From: Bradyrhizobium sp. CCGUVB4N
GTDB taxonomy: Bacteria; Pseudomonadota; Alphaproteobacteria; Rhizobiales; Xanthobacteraceae
Reading direction: 5' to 3'
Length of the DNA stretch: 64,000 bases
Assembly (NCBI RefSeq): GCF_024199945.1
Contig: NZ_JANADP010000001.1
Coordinates: 1,550,001-1,614,000 of the forward strand
Made by a program: the position numbers and the translations under genes. The notes under the pieces are model-generated. The model saw only the letters and a list, made by a program, of their open reading frames with translations. It was not told the origin of the DNA and ran no database searches. Positions 39,140-49,364 of the stretch are shown in pieces. Every line of letters begins with the position of its first letter. Position 1 is the first letter of the stretch.

Positions 39140-39399
39140 TGGATGAAGTTCCAGGTTTTGTCGCGCCTGTCCATCGCGCCTTGACGGAACCGATTCTGAT
39201 GGGTGGCGCTCCGCGGTCGGTCGCGATCCTCAACGGCACCCTGGCGGCGGCGCTTGGCTTGGGCTTGCGGCTTTGGATTGCGGGCCTCCTGCTCTGGTTC
39301 ATCGGCCATATGGCTGCCGTCTGGGCCGCCAAGCGCGATCCCGAATTCGTCGAAGTCGTGCGCCGCCACGTCCGCGTCCCCGGCCACCTCAACACGTGA
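39139..39399 (+). CDS. trbD: TrbD inner-membrane protein
   Basis: An 86-residue VirB3-like protein: FVAPVHRALTEPILMGGAPR, hydrophobic stretch, then AAVWAAKRDPEFVEVVRRH. It is a membrane part of the mating channel and partners TrbE. Confidence 0.9.
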   Translation: MDEVPGFVAPVHRALTEPILMGGAPRSVAILNGTLAAALGLGLRLWIAGLLLWFIGHMAAVWAAKRDPEFVEVVRRHVRVPGHLNT

Positions 39400-39407
39400 A
39401 TTGTCCC

Positions 39408-41846
39408 ATGATGAATCTCGCCGAATATCAACGCTCAAACACGCGTCTTGCCGACTTTCTGCCCTGGGCCGCGCTCGTCGATGAGGGGGTCGTCCTCAAT
39501 AAGGATGGCTCGTTTCAGCGTACGGCAAGGTTTCGGGGGCCTGATCTCGAGAGCGCCGTGCCGGCAGAACTTGTCGCCGTTGCCAGCCGATTGAACAATG
39601 CGCTGCGCCGTCTCGGATCCGGCTGGGCTGTGTTCGTGGAGGCGCAGCGCCATGCCGCAGGCGCCTATCCTCCGAACACCTTTCCCGACGTGGCCTCTGC
39701 CCTGGTCGACGCCGAGCGAAAGGCCCAGTTCGAAGAGGAGGGAGCTCACTACGAGTCGAGCTACTATCTGACCTTCCTCTATCTGCCGCCAGCCGAGAGC
39801 GCCGCTGTTGCAGAACGGCTGCTCTATGAGGGGGGGCATCGGACGGCTGGTGCAGATTCGCGGGAGTTGCTGAGCGGCTTTCTGGATCGCACCAATCGCG
39901 TCCTCCAGCTCGTCGAAGGATTCATGCCGGAATGCGGTTGGCTCGATGACGAGGCCACGCTGACCTACCTGCATTCCACCATTTCGACCAAACGGCATCG
40001 GGTCCGAGTGCCCGAAATTCCCATGTACCTTGATGCCTTGCTCGCTGATCAAGCGCTAACCTGTGGGCTAGCGCCGATATTGGGCCACGCCCACATCCGT
40101 GTTCTAACCGTGGTGGGGTTTCCAACTGCGACGACGCCGGGGATTCTCGATGATCTCAACCGCTTGGCTTTCCCATATCGCTGGTCGACCCGAGCCATCA
40201 TGCTCGACAAGGCCGATGCGGCAAAGCTTCTCACAAAAATCCGGCGTCAGTGGTTTGCCAAGCGCAAGTCGATCGCGGCGATCCTCAAAGAGGTGATGAC
40301 CAACGAAGCGTCGGCTCTTCTCGACACCGACGCGAACAATAAAGCGATCGATGCCGATGCAGCCCTTCAGGAATTGGGCTCAGATCAAATCGGCGAAGCC
40401 TTCGTCACTGCAACCGTGACCGTCTGGGACAGCAGTTCGCGCGCAGCCGACGAAAAGCTGCGCCTCGTCGAAAAAGTGATCCAGGGGCGCGACTTCACCT
40501 GCATGGTCGAGACGGTCAATGCGGTCGAGGCTTGGCTCGGCAGCCTGCCCGGACACGTCTATGCCAACGTCCGCCAGCCGCCGATTTCGACCCTCAACTT
40601 GGCTCATATGATCCCTCTATCGGCCGTATGGGCCGGGGAGGTGAGGGACCATCACTTCAAGGCGCCGCCTCTGTTCTTTGGCAAGACCGAGGGATCGACG
40701 CCGTTTCGGTTTTCCTTACATGTCGGCGATGTCGGCCACACTCTTATTGTAGGGCCGACCGGCGCCGGCAAGTCTGTGCTCCTGGCGCTGATGGCCCTGC
40801 AGTTCCGCCGCTATCCGGAGGCACAGATCTACGCCTTCGACTTTGGTGCCTCGATCCGGGCCGCGGCCATCGCAATGGGCGGTGACTGGCATGATCTTGG
40901 CGGCGCGGTCGCGGAAGAATCCGCTGACTTTGTTGCCTTGCAACCGCTGGCAAAAATCGACGACGTCTCCGAACGCGGCTGGGCGGCCGAGTGGATTGCC
41001 TCGATTCTATCGCGAGAACGGGTCGAGGTCACGCCTGAGATCAGAGAGCACATATGGTCTGCGCTCACCTCCCTGGCCTCCGCGCCTGCCGGTGAGCGCA
41101 CCCTTACAGGGCTAGCGGTGCTTCTTCAGTCCAATATGGTGAAGCGTGCGCTGCAACCCTATTGTCTGGGCGGTTCATATGAACGCCTGCTTGACGCGGA
41201 AGGCGAGCATCTCGGCGGCTCCTCCGTCCAGGTGTTCGAGACCGATGGGCTGATCGGAACTGCGGCCGCCCCTGCCGTCCTTTCCTATCTGTTTCATCGG
41301 ATTGAGGACCGCTTTGACGGCCGACCCACCCTCCTCATCATCGATGAGGGCTGGCTCGCGCTCGATGATGCCCATTTTGCCGGGCAACTGCGCGAATGGC
41401 TGAAGACGCTTCGCAAGAAGAACGCTTCAGTCGTGTTTGCGACCCAGTCGCTTGCCGACATCGATGGCTCGCCCATTGCACCGGCGATCATCGAAAGCTG
41501 TCCGACCCGAATCCTGCTGCCCAACGACCGCGCCATCGAGCCGCAGATCACGGCAATCTACCGCCGCTTTGGGCTCAATGACCGGCAGATCGACATTCTC
41601 GCTCGCGCAACACCGAAGCGGGACTACTACTGCCAGTCTCGTCGGGGCAATCGCCTGTTCGAGCTGGGCTTAGGTGAGGTCGCGCTCGCGTTCACGGCGA
41701 GCTCCTCGAAGGCCGATCAGGCCCTGATGGATCAGGTCCTAGCCGAGCACGGCCGGGAGAATTTCGTGACAGCTTGGCTCAAAGCGCGAGAGCTCGCCTG
41801 GGCCTGCGACCTTATTCCACAACTTGCAAAGATGGGGAGCCTCTGA
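39408..41846 (+). CDS. trbE: TrbE conjugal transfer ATPase
   Basis: An 812-residue VirB4-type ATPase starting MMNLAEYQ (the in-frame opening at 39273 lies inside trbD and is rejected). Walker A VGPTGAGKSV and Walker B TLLIIDEGWLAL are present. It energises pilus assembly and substrate transport. Its stop overlaps trbJ (TGATG). Confidence 0.93.
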   Translation: MMNLAEYQRSNTRLADFLPWAALVDEGVVLNKDGSFQRTARFRGPDLESAVPAELVAVASRLNNALRRLGSGWAVFVEAQRHAAGAYPPNTFPDVASALVDAERKAQFEEEGAHYESSYYLTFLYLPPAESAAVAERLLYEGGHRTAGADSRELLSGFLDRTNRVLQLVEGFMPECGWLDDEATLTYLHSTISTKRHRVRVPEIPMYLDALLADQALTCGLAPILGHAHIRVLTVVGFPTATTPGILDDLNRLAFPYRWSTRAIMLDKADAAKLLTKIRRQWFAKRKSIAAILKEVMTNEASALLDTDANNKAIDADAALQELGSDQIGEAFVTATVTVWDSSSRAADEKLRLVEKVIQGRDFTCMVETVNAVEAWLGSLPGHVYANVRQPPISTLNLAHMIPLSAVWAGEVRDHHFKAPPLFFGKTEGSTPFRFSLHVGDVGHTLIVGPTGAGKSVLLALMALQFRRYPEAQIYAFDFGASIRAAAIAMGGDWHDLGGAVAEESADFVALQPLAKIDDVSERGWAAEWIASILSRERVEVTPEIREHIWSALTSLASAPAGERTLTGLAVLLQSNMVKRALQPYCLGGSYERLLDAEGEHLGGSSVQVFETDGLIGTAAAPAVLSYLFHRIEDRFDGRPTLLIIDEGWLALDDAHFAGQLREWLKTLRKKNASVVFATQSLADIDGSPIAPAIIESCPTRILLPNDRAIEPQITAIYRRFGLNDRQIDILARATPKRDYYCQSRRGNRLFELGLGEVALAFTASSSKADQALMDQVLAEHGRENFVTAWLKARELAWACDLIPQLAKMGSL

Positions 41847-42580
41847 TGCGACTTCTAATTCAGCTTGTAGCGGCGGGTTCAATCGCCGCTGCCATCGTCC
41901 AAGTGCCAGAACGGGCCACGGCACAGTGGATCGTGTTCGATCCCAACAACTACGCACAGAACGTGCTGACGGCAGCCCGCGAGTTGCAGCAGATCAATAA
42001 TCAGATCACATCGCTGCAAAACCAGGCGCTGATGCTGATCAACCAGGCCAAGAACCTGGCGAGCCTGCCGTATTCTTCATTGCAGCAGCTCGAGCAGTCA
42101 GTTCAGCGTACCCAGCAATTGCTCGGGCAGGCGCAGCGGATCGCTTATGATGTCGGGCAGATCGACCGCGCGTTCTCAACCACCTATGCGCCGGCTTCTT
42201 CGAGCCAGCCGGATCAGGCGCTGATCGCAAATGCGCAAACACGCTGGCAGAACGCGGTTGCCGGCTTGCATGACTCCATGCGCGTGCAGGCGACCGTGGT
42301 CGGCAATCTCGACACCAACCGCACCCAGATGTCGGCCCTTGTGAGTGCAAGCCAGGGCGCCAGTGGTGCGCTGCAGGCCAGCCAAGCCGGCAATCAGCTG
42401 CTCGCGCTGCAAAACCAGCAGCTCACAGATCTCACGGCGGCAGTTGCCGCCCAGGGGCGTGCTCAGACCTTGGAGCAGGCAGAGCGCGCGGCCGCCCAGG
42501 ATCAGGGCAGGGAGCAGCTCAGGCGATTCCTCAATCAAGGGCAGGGCTACCAACCCACAACAGTGCAGATGTTCCACTAA
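41846..42580 (+). CDS. trbJ: TrbJ periplasmic channel protein
   Basis: A 244-residue VirB5-like protein; the ATG at 41846 overlaps the trbE stop and opens a signal peptide ending near ERATAQW. The rest is glutamine-rich coiled coil (ELQQINNQITSLQNQALML), typical for TrbJ, a minor pilus or adhesion component. Confidence 0.9.
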   Translation: MRLLIQLVAAGSIAAAIVQVPERATAQWIVFDPNNYAQNVLTAARELQQINNQITSLQNQALMLINQAKNLASLPYSSLQQLEQSVQRTQQLLGQAQRIAYDVGQIDRAFSTTYAPASSSQPDQALIANAQTRWQNAVAGLHDSMRVQATVVGNLDTNRTQMSALVSASQGASGALQASQAGNQLLALQNQQLTDLTAAVAAQGRAQTLEQAERAAAQDQGREQLRRFLNQGQGYQPTTVQMFH

Positions 42581-42957
42581 TGTCGAAGAACAGACTTGAA
42601 CGAATCCCGATCGTATTGGCGGTGACGCTTGCTGTCCTGGTTGTTGCGGCTTGCGCGATCCGGCTGCGCGGCGATCAAGATCAGACTCTGTCCGGGGCGT
42701 CGATCGCCCAAGGGTCCTCTGAGGCGATCGCCTCAAAGCTCGAGCGGTGCCGGACGGTTCAATACGAGCAGAAAGATGATCTGTCCGCGTGCCGAAAGCT
42801 CTGGGACGAGAAGCGCCGTGCGTTCTTCGGCTTTGGCCGCGGGTCGTCAGGGGCTCGCATTAGCGAAACTAATCCAGATGCAACATCGCCTCTGCGCGGC
42901 AAGGACGAGAGCCGTCTGCCGTCCGGCTATCCCTCCCTTCCCAACAATGACGAGTGA
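42580..42957 (+). CDS. trbK: TrbK-like entry-exclusion lipoprotein
   Basis: A 125-residue protein with an N-terminal hydrophobic stretch ending in a lipobox (LVVAAC), then a soluble part with cysteines. Position between trbJ and trbL and the lipoprotein design fit the putative TrbK family, which blocks redundant transfer between donors. Confidence 0.75.
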   Translation: MSKNRLERIPIVLAVTLAVLVVAACAIRLRGDQDQTLSGASIAQGSSEAIASKLERCRTVQYEQKDDLSACRKLWDEKRRAFFGFGRGSSGARISETNPDATSPLRGKDESRLPSGYPSLPNNDE

Positions 42958-42960
42958 ACC

Positions 42961-44199
42961 ATGGGCGGCACCGGCGTCATCGACCAATTCCTGGAGACCT
43001 TCACCCGCTACATCGACTCCGGCTTCGGGCTGGTCGGAGGTGAAGTCGGATATGTCGCAACGACGCTCGCCGCAATCGACATTACGCTCGCCGGCCTGTT
43101 CTGGTCCTGGGGCGCTGACGAGGAGATCATCGGCCGGCTCGTGAGAAAAACGTTGTTTGTCGGTATGTTCGCATACCTCATCGGCAATTGGAACAGCTTG
43201 GCTCGAATCGTGTTCGAGAGTTTCGCCGGTCTTGGATTGAAAGCGTCCGGAAGCGGCCTTTCGTCGGCGGACTTTTTCAGGCCAGGAAAGATCGCTCAGG
43301 TTGGTCTCGATGCCGGGCGGCCGATCCTTGAATCGATCTCGGGGCTGATGGGCTATGTCAGCTTCTTCGAAAACTTCGTTCAGATCACCGTTCTGCTGTT
43401 CGCCTGGATCGTGGTGCTGCTCGCCTTCTTCATCCTGGCGATCCAGCTGTTCGTCACCCTGATCGAGTTCAAGCTGACGACACTCGCCGGATTTGTGCTG
43501 ATCCCATTTGGGCTGTTTGGAAAAACGGCCTTTGCCGCCGAGCGGGTGCTCGGCAACGTCATCTCTTCAGGAGTCAAGGTCCTGATGCTTGCGGTCATTG
43601 TCGGCATCGGATCGACCCTGTTTGCACAATTCACGGCCGGCTTCGGAGGCAACCAGCCAACGGTCGAAGACGCCATGGCGCTGGTCCTTGCTGCATTGTC
43701 GCTGCTGGGCCTCGGGATTTTCGGACCCGGCATCGCCAACGGCATCGTTTCCGGCGGACCGCAGCTTGGTGCTGGAGCAGCGGTGGGCACGGGTCTTGCG
43801 GCAGGAGGATTGGTTGCCGCCGGAGCCGGCCTTGCTGCAGGTGGCGTTGGACTGGCCGCCGGCGCAATCGGAACTACGGCAAGGGGGGCGACCGCCATCG
43901 CGAGCGGAACCTCTAGTGCATTTCGGGCAGGCGGCCTCGCCGGAGTCGCGGAAGCAGGCGCCTCTGGCGCGGCAAGTCCTTTGCGTCTCCTGGCTACCCG
44001 TCTCGGCGCCGGCGCCGCGGCTCGTGATGTGAGTGCGTCAGATGCACCATCTGCGAACTCTCAGGAGATGCCTGCCTGGGCGCGCCGCGCAAAGCGCGCA
44101 CAAGCGATACACCAGGGCGCGACAGCCGCGACAAATGCGGTTCGTGCCGGCGACCACGGAGGCGGTGGCGCATCGGTCGATCTTAGGGAGCAAGAGTAA
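42961..44199 (+). CDS. trbL: TrbL inner-membrane channel protein
   Basis: A 412-residue VirB6-like protein with about six hydrophobic helices in the first 270 residues and a glycine/alanine-rich C-terminal part, as usual for TrbL. It forms the inner-membrane channel platform. Confidence 0.92.
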   Translation: MGGTGVIDQFLETFTRYIDSGFGLVGGEVGYVATTLAAIDITLAGLFWSWGADEEIIGRLVRKTLFVGMFAYLIGNWNSLARIVFESFAGLGLKASGSGLSSADFFRPGKIAQVGLDAGRPILESISGLMGYVSFFENFVQITVLLFAWIVVLLAFFILAIQLFVTLIEFKLTTLAGFVLIPFGLFGKTAFAAERVLGNVISSGVKVLMLAVIVGIGSTLFAQFTAGFGGNQPTVEDAMALVLAALSLLGLGIFGPGIANGIVSGGPQLGAGAAVGTGLAAGGLVAAGAGLAAGGVGLAAGAIGTTARGATAIASGTSSAFRAGGLAGVAEAGASGAASPLRLLATRLGAGAAARDVSASDAPSANSQEMPAWARRAKRAQAIHQGATAATNAVRAGDHGGGGASVDLREQE

Positions 44200-44280
44200 C
44201 GATGCCAGTGAAGGCGTCTTTCATCCTTTCCGGGCGCGGCGGCGCTCAAGGCGCGCATTTAGTTTCAGGGAGATCTCCGC

Positions 44281-44964
44281 ATGTTCAAACGATCGGCCGT
44301 CCACTATGGCAGCACGCCGGGACCGGTCACGCCCTATCAGAGGGCCGCCCAAGTCTGGGACAATCGTATTGGCTCGGCGCGCGTGCAGGCCAAAAACTGG
44401 CGCTTGATGGCGTTTGCATGTTTGTTCTTGAGCGCCGGATTTGCGGGTGCCCTCGTTTGGCAATCGGCGCAGGGAACGGTTACGCCCTGGGTTGTCGAAG
44501 TTGATCATCTGGGCGAGGCAAGAACCATCGCTCCGGCAAATGCCGGCTACCAGGCGAAAGACCCGCAGATCGCCTTCCATCTCGCGCGCTTTATCGAGCA
44601 TGTGCGCGGCCTTCCGCTGGACGCCATCGTACTGCGCGAGGATTGGCTGCGCGCCTATGACTTCACCACCGACCGTGGCGCTGGCGCGCTGAATGACTAT
44701 GCCCGTAACAACGATCCCTTTGCCAAGGTCGGGAAAACACAAGTCACTGTGGAGGTCTCGAGCGTCATTCGCGCTTCCGTCGACAGCTTCCGCTTAACCT
44801 GGACCGAGCGGCATTACGAGAACGGGCAGTTAGCGGCCACCGAGCGGTGGAGCGCGATCCTCACGACCGTCATTGAACCGCCCCGCGATATCGAGCGGCT
44901 GCGCAAGAACCCGCTCGGCATTTACGTCAACGCGATCAACTGGTCGAAGGAGTTCGGATCGTGA
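44281..44964 (+). CDS. trbF: TrbF channel protein
   Basis: A 227-residue VirB8-like protein: short cytoplasmic start, one membrane helix (LMAFACLFLSAGFAGALVW) and a periplasmic domain. The 81-base gap before it is the longest in the cluster; the next start overlaps its stop by 4 bases. Confidence 0.92.
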   Translation: MFKRSAVHYGSTPGPVTPYQRAAQVWDNRIGSARVQAKNWRLMAFACLFLSAGFAGALVWQSAQGTVTPWVVEVDHLGEARTIAPANAGYQAKDPQIAFHLARFIEHVRGLPLDAIVLREDWLRAYDFTTDRGAGALNDYARNNDPFAKVGKTQVTVEVSSVIRASVDSFRLTWTERHYENGQLAATERWSAILTTVIEPPRDIERLRKNPLGIYVNAINWSKEFGS

Positions 44965-45938
44965 TGCCTCAAGCTTTCATGCCGAGCCCCCGGAAATGCC
45001 GACAAAGCGCCGTGTCCGCACTCCTGATCAGTCTATGTATGCTTGGTGGCTGCACCACATTCAAGCCGCCGCAGATCAGCTATGATGACGAGATCCCGCC
45101 TTCTCCCGATCTGCCGGCGTTGGGCGATGACCGTCCAAAGCCGCTTCACGTGCCGCCAGCCTGGACGCCGGCGCGGGGCGGCAAGAAGCTTGAGTCCAAG
45201 GAGCCTGTCGAGCGGATCGAGAATGCCAATGACGCTGCGCGGGTCGAACCGCGCAAGGCGGGGTATTTCAACGCGGTACAGGTGTTTCCTTATAGTCCCG
45301 GCGCGCTTTATCAGATCTATGCGGCGCCGGGACAGATCACAGACATTGCGCTCGAGCCGGGGGAACAACTGATCGGCTCGGGACCCGTGGCTGCGGGCGA
45401 CACGGTGCGCTGGGTGGTGGGTGATACCGAAAGTGGCGGCGGCGATACACGCCGTGTCCATATCATGGTCAAGCCAACCCGCCCGTCGATTACGACCAAC
45501 CTCGTCGTCAACACCGACCGCCGAACCTACCTGATCGAGCTCCGCTCCCGAGAAAAGCCCTACATGCCTTCGGTTGCCTGGTTTTATCCCAAACCTCGAA
45601 CCGCTTCCGCTCAAACGGTGGCTGCCACACCGTATATTCCGGATCCGGCCGAGCGCCGCTATCGCTATGCGATTTCAGGAGACAGCCCGCCCTGGCGCCC
45701 TGTCAATGCTTACGACGACGGACGCAAGGTCTACATCGAATTCTCGGTAGGGATCACTCAGGGCGAGATGCCGCCGCTCTTTGTCATTGGACCTGATGGC
45801 AAGACCGAGATCGTCAACTACCGCGTCTACGGCAATGTCCTCATCGTCGATCGGCTGTTTGCGGCGGCCGAATTGCGGCTCGGCGGTGAAGGCCAGCAGA
45901 AAGTCCGGATCGTAAGAAGCGACGGGAGGCCGCTATGA
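44961..45938 (+). CDS. trbG: TrbG channel protein
   Basis: A 325-residue VirB9-like protein with a lipoprotein-type start (MLGGC lipobox) and the beta-rich C-terminal domain (YRYAISGDSPPWRPVNAYDD and VNYRVYGNVLIVDRLF). It forms the outer-membrane collar with TrbI and overlaps trbI by 4 bases. Confidence 0.92.
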   Translation: MMPQAFMPSPRKCRQSAVSALLISLCMLGGCTTFKPPQISYDDEIPPSPDLPALGDDRPKPLHVPPAWTPARGGKKLESKEPVERIENANDAARVEPRKAGYFNAVQVFPYSPGALYQIYAAPGQITDIALEPGEQLIGSGPVAAGDTVRWVVGDTESGGGDTRRVHIMVKPTRPSITTNLVVNTDRRTYLIELRSREKPYMPSVAWFYPKPRTASAQTVAATPYIPDPAERRYRYAISGDSPPWRPVNAYDDGRKVYIEFSVGITQGEMPPLFVIGPDGKTEIVNYRVYGNVLIVDRLFAAAELRLGGEGQQKVRIVRSDGRPL

Positions 45939-47137
45939 GCGCCACGAGCGGAGATCCCGCGGAGCGCGAGACGGCGCGAACAGATGCATCCGCGGACCTT
46001 GCCCAGTCCTTGCGGCTGCGACCCGAACGGCCGCGTGTGATCCGCCTCTCCCGGAAGGCGCTGCTTGCTGGCACCGGTTTGGCTCTGACCGTTGTCTCCG
46101 TTGCGGTTTTGTGGTCGCTGCAAAGACCTGAAAAGCACACCCCCACGTCTGAGGAGCTCTATTCGACTGATCACCACACCATTGCGGATCAACTTTCGAC
46201 TCTCCCTAAGGATTACGCTGAAATACCCCATGGCGTGCCACGGCTCGGACCACCTTTGCCCGGCGATCTGGGGCGGCCGATCCTCGCAGCCCAAGCCCAG
46301 ACGCAATCCGGCTCGCTCGTAGCTGACGCCGAACAGCAGCGCGTCAATCAGGAAACCGAGGCGGCCCGCATCAGCAAAGTATTCGCCTCGACCAACGTCC
46401 GCCCATTGGCGGCAACAACACCATCCAGTGAAACATCTTCGAACGCGACGACGTCTTCCGATGACGTATTTGCGCAGAATGGGCAGGATCGCAAGCTTGC
46501 ATTCGTCAACGGGGCTGTGGATCGGCGGACAACAAGTCCTGATCGCCTGGTGAGGCCAGTATCGCCCTTCGTGGTCCAGGCAGGAACAGTCATTCCGGCC
46601 GCCCTCATTACCGGAATCAGGTCTGATCTGCCCGGCCAGATCACGGCGCAAGTCACCGAAGCCGTCTACGATACTCCGACCGGTAGGGCTCGGCTGATCC
46701 CACAAGGCGCGCGACTGATCGGGATCTACGATAGCCAGGTCGCGTTCGGACAGTCGCGCATACTCCTCGTCTGGACGCGTCTGATCATGCCCAATGGACG
46801 TTCCATCGTGCTCGAGCGCCAACCTGGCGCGGACGTAGCTGGCTACGCCGGCCTTGAGGATGAGGTCGACAATCACTGGAAGGAGCTATTGGGAGCCGCC
46901 GCGCTATCGACGTTGCTCGCCGTGGGGACGGAGGTCAACTCAGGGGCAGACGGCAATAGCTCCAATAGCGACATCATTCAGGCGCTTCGCCGTGGAGCGG
47001 GGGACGCCGCCAATCAGGCCGGACAACAGGTGGTTCGGCGCAACCTGAACATTCAGCCGACTTTGACCATTCGGCCGGGATTTCCGGTGAGGGTCATTGT
47101 CAACCGCGATCTCGTGCTCGAACCCTATAGAGGATGA
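45935..47137 (+). CDS. trbI: TrbI channel scaffold protein
   Basis: A 400-residue VirB10-like protein: cytoplasmic N-terminus, one membrane helix (LLAGTGLALTVVSVAVLW), a linker, and the C-terminal domain with VIPAALITGIRSDLPGQITA and IPQGARLIGIYDSQVAFGQ. It spans the envelope and links inner and outer membrane parts. Confidence 0.93.
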   Translation: MSATSGDPAERETARTDASADLAQSLRLRPERPRVIRLSRKALLAGTGLALTVVSVAVLWSLQRPEKHTPTSEELYSTDHHTIADQLSTLPKDYAEIPHGVPRLGPPLPGDLGRPILAAQAQTQSGSLVADAEQQRVNQETEAARISKVFASTNVRPLAATTPSSETSSNATTSSDDVFAQNGQDRKLAFVNGAVDRRTTSPDRLVRPVSPFVVQAGTVIPAALITGIRSDLPGQITAQVTEAVYDTPTGRARLIPQGARLIGIYDSQVAFGQSRILLVWTRLIMPNGRSIVLERQPGADVAGYAGLEDEVDNHWKELLGAAALSTLLAVGTEVNSGADGNSSNSDIIQALRRGAGDAANQAGQQVVRRNLNIQPTLTIRPGFPVRVIVNRDLVLEPYRG

Positions 47138-47138
47138 C

Positions 47139-47378
47139 ATGACCAAACTGAAGATTGGAGCGGTTCAAGATGACAAGCCTGTCCGGATCGCCATCGACCT
47201 GCCTGCGACCGTGCATCGGGATCTGATTTCGTACGCGGAAATCCTGGCTCGGGAAGCGGGCCAAAAGATCAGCGACCCGAACAAACTGATCGCGCCGATG
47301 GTGGCGCGCTTCATGGCAACGGACCGGGCCTTTGCCAAAGCGCGAAAGCGACGTCACGCCAAGGATGACGAAGGATAG
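47139..47378 (+). CDS. DUF2274 small protein
   Basis: A 79-residue protein (MTKLKIGAVQDDKPVRIAID) found after trbI in many alphaproteobacterial clusters; the start overlaps the end of trbI closely. The VHRDLISYAEILARE segment resembles a ribbon-helix-helix-type fold, so a regulatory role is possible. It converges on the LysR gene with a 25-base overlap. Confidence 0.8.
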   Translation: MTKLKIGAVQDDKPVRIAIDLPATVHRDLISYAEILAREAGQKISDPNKLIAPMVARFMATDRAFAKARKRRHAKDDEG

Positions 47379-48310
47379 CGTTCGGCCAGCAATTTGAGGA
47401 AACTGGCCAGAGCCGGGTTTTCGTTGTCATCGCGCCACACGGCGGAAAAGCCAACGCGGCTTGGTTCCGCGCCATAGCGCAATTCCCGATAGACCAAGCC
47501 AGAAGAATTGGCGCCCACGTCGGATTCCAGCACGAGGGTGATACCGAGGCCCATACTCACAAGGTTCTGGAGTTCTCCGCGGCTGACATCGCGATGCTCG
47601 ATCCGCGGTCCCTCCATCGAGGTGATGAGTCTTCCATTTAGCAGCGCTTCGAGGTCGCGCCCGGAATCGTATTGGCTCATCAGGATGATTTGGCTACTCA
47701 AATCGGTCCATGAGAGAGCATCTTGCTGAACCAGAGAATGATCCTGAGGAAGAGCAGCAAGGATCCGTTCGCTCCAGAGGGAAGTGCTTCTGCTGCTGAT
47801 ATCGAACGAATCTCCAGCTGCAACATAGAGGTCAACCATGCCATTGCGGAGCGCGGTTGCTAATCGGCTTCGAGATCGTTCGAGGATTCGAAGCGTTGCC
47901 TGCGGAAATCGCGAACAATATTCCAGCAGCGTCGCACGTAGGTGACCTGCGGTAAGCGACGTGGAGAATCCGATGACCAATCGGCCGTATTCCTCACGGT
48001 CTTCGGGCTTCGCCCTCGCGACGACCGTATCCATTTGCTCAAGGATGGACCGTGCTATCCGAAGAAAATCAATTCCAGCTGGTGTGGCTGTAACTCCGGC
48101 GCGCGATCGCTCGAAGATAACGATTCCGATTGAATGCTCCAGTAGCTGTATAGAGCGGCTGAGCGTCGATTGCGTGATGGAAAGACTGTCTGCAGCTCGG
48201 CGAAAGCTCCCACATTCGGCTGCCGCAATGGCTAGCTGAAGTTGGCCGAGATCCAGATTGAGGCGGCGAATTCCGGCCACCAGATCGACGAAGCTTGTGT
48301 GTCGCACCAT
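47354..48310 (-). CDS. LysR-family regulator
   Basis: A 318-residue LysR-type protein with N-terminal helix-turn-helix (FRRAADSLSITQSTLSRSIQ) and a substrate-binding-like C-terminal domain. Its position between the trb genes and the luxI gene suggests a role in transfer control, which is inference. Confidence 0.88.
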   Translation of the reverse strand: MVRHTSFVDLVAGIRRLNLDLGQLQLAIAAAECGSFRRAADSLSITQSTLSRSIQLLEHSIGIVIFERSRAGVTATPAGIDFLRIARSILEQMDTVVARAKPEDREEYGRLVIGFSTSLTAGHLRATLLEYCSRFPQATLRILERSRSRLATALRNGMVDLYVAAGDSFDISSRSTSLWSERILAALPQDHSLVQQDALSWTDLSSQIILMSQYDSGRDLEALLNGRLITSMEGPRIEHRDVSRGELQNLVSMGLGITLVLESDVGANSSGLVYRELRYGAEPSRVGFSAVWRDDNENPALASFLKLLAERYPSSSLA

Positions 48311-48671
48311 TGCAGCACCGTGGATTTCAAACGTCGACCAAATGGCGTTCCCGAGACAATGAAGAGGAATCGCCGGCCGGCGAGCTGTGGCCAGGAGAAC
48401 GAAAGGCTTTACTCGCGCTTGATCGCTCCTGTTTCTTGGCGAGCGTGTGTAGCTAGGTGGGTGAACATCGTTTTGTTTGCGATTCTGGCTTGCTGCCGAT
48501 CATATGGACCCGAATTGTTTCGTCTTTCCTGGATGGCACGCGCAGTTCACGATATCTGGGGGCACAAATCTGACACGCGCGCAGCCACGATGAATCCGCT
48601 CTCGATCAAGTTGGACGTGAGAGATGCAAAGACGATCAGGCGAGCTCAATCCGGCCGGGGAGGTCGGGTAA
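48311..48671. other. Intergenic region upstream of LysR gene
   Basis: About 360 bases, presumably holding the LysR-gene promoter and the end of the luxI transcript. No specific site recognised. Confidence 0.5.
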
Positions 48672-49304
48672 TCAGGCAGCATTCAGTAAGACTGGTGTCC
48701 AGAGAACCAGCCCGTCGAGACCGCCCGCAGCGCATACCTTCTGAAGAGCTTCCGTCGAAATTTCCAGGTGTCCTGCCACAGCGAGGGTGTTGCCGATATT
48801 GCAGGGAGCGGCGATACGGCAGAGTGGCCAGCCCGCGCGTTTCAGTATTCTCTCCATTCGAACGTCGGTCACCGTGACGATGTTCTTAAGTCGTCTCGAC
48901 AGTCCGAATTCGATCATCCCCGCGAAGAGCTCGTAAGTCGACTTGGCCAGCCCGTGTTCGCCCTTCGGAGCATGGGGAGAAGCATCAACTGCGAACCGGC
49001 TGCTCTCCCAGACCAGCGGGTCTGCCGGAGCAGGAAATCCCCCAAGGACCATTGGAAACGTATCGCGGACCATCGTCGGTCCCATGGTCGGCAACAGACG
49101 AACCGAGCCTTCTACGTGACCCTCGAGAGACGTTTGAACCAGGTAGGCCGGATGCAGCGCATCGAAATCATCCATTTCGATGTCGCCGCAAGTCTGAACG
49201 CTCCACTCCAACCGTTGCTTAAAAACACGATAGCGCAACTTATACATGGATGCTAAGGTGCTGGAAAACGCGTCGTACGATGTCTCCGTGATAAGCTGAA
49301 TCAT
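48672..49304 (-). CDS. traI: LuxI-type acyl-homoserine lactone synthase (TraI-like)
   Basis: A 210-residue synthase. The invariant LuxI residues are in place: Arg24, Phe28 and Trp34 (YKLRYRVFKQRLEW), Asp45 and Asp48, Arg69, Glu100 and Arg103 (VWESSRFAV). It makes an acyl-homoserine lactone from SAM and an acyl-ACP; chain length cannot be read from sequence. It follows the luxR-type gene on the same strand, with an 18-bp dyad between them. Confidence 0.9.
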   Translation of the reverse strand: MIQLITETSYDAFSSTLASMYKLRYRVFKQRLEWSVQTCGDIEMDDFDALHPAYLVQTSLEGHVEGSVRLLPTMGPTMVRDTFPMVLGGFPAPADPLVWESSRFAVDASPHAPKGEHGLAKSTYELFAGMIEFGLSRRLKNIVTVTDVRMERILKRAGWPLCRIAAPCNIGNTLAVAGHLEISTEALQKVCAAGGLDGLVLWTPVLLNAA

Positions 49305-49364
49305 GGTCCCCTCCCAAAGGAGATGAGATTTTGGAGGAGGCGCACGCCAACATCATCCCCTATA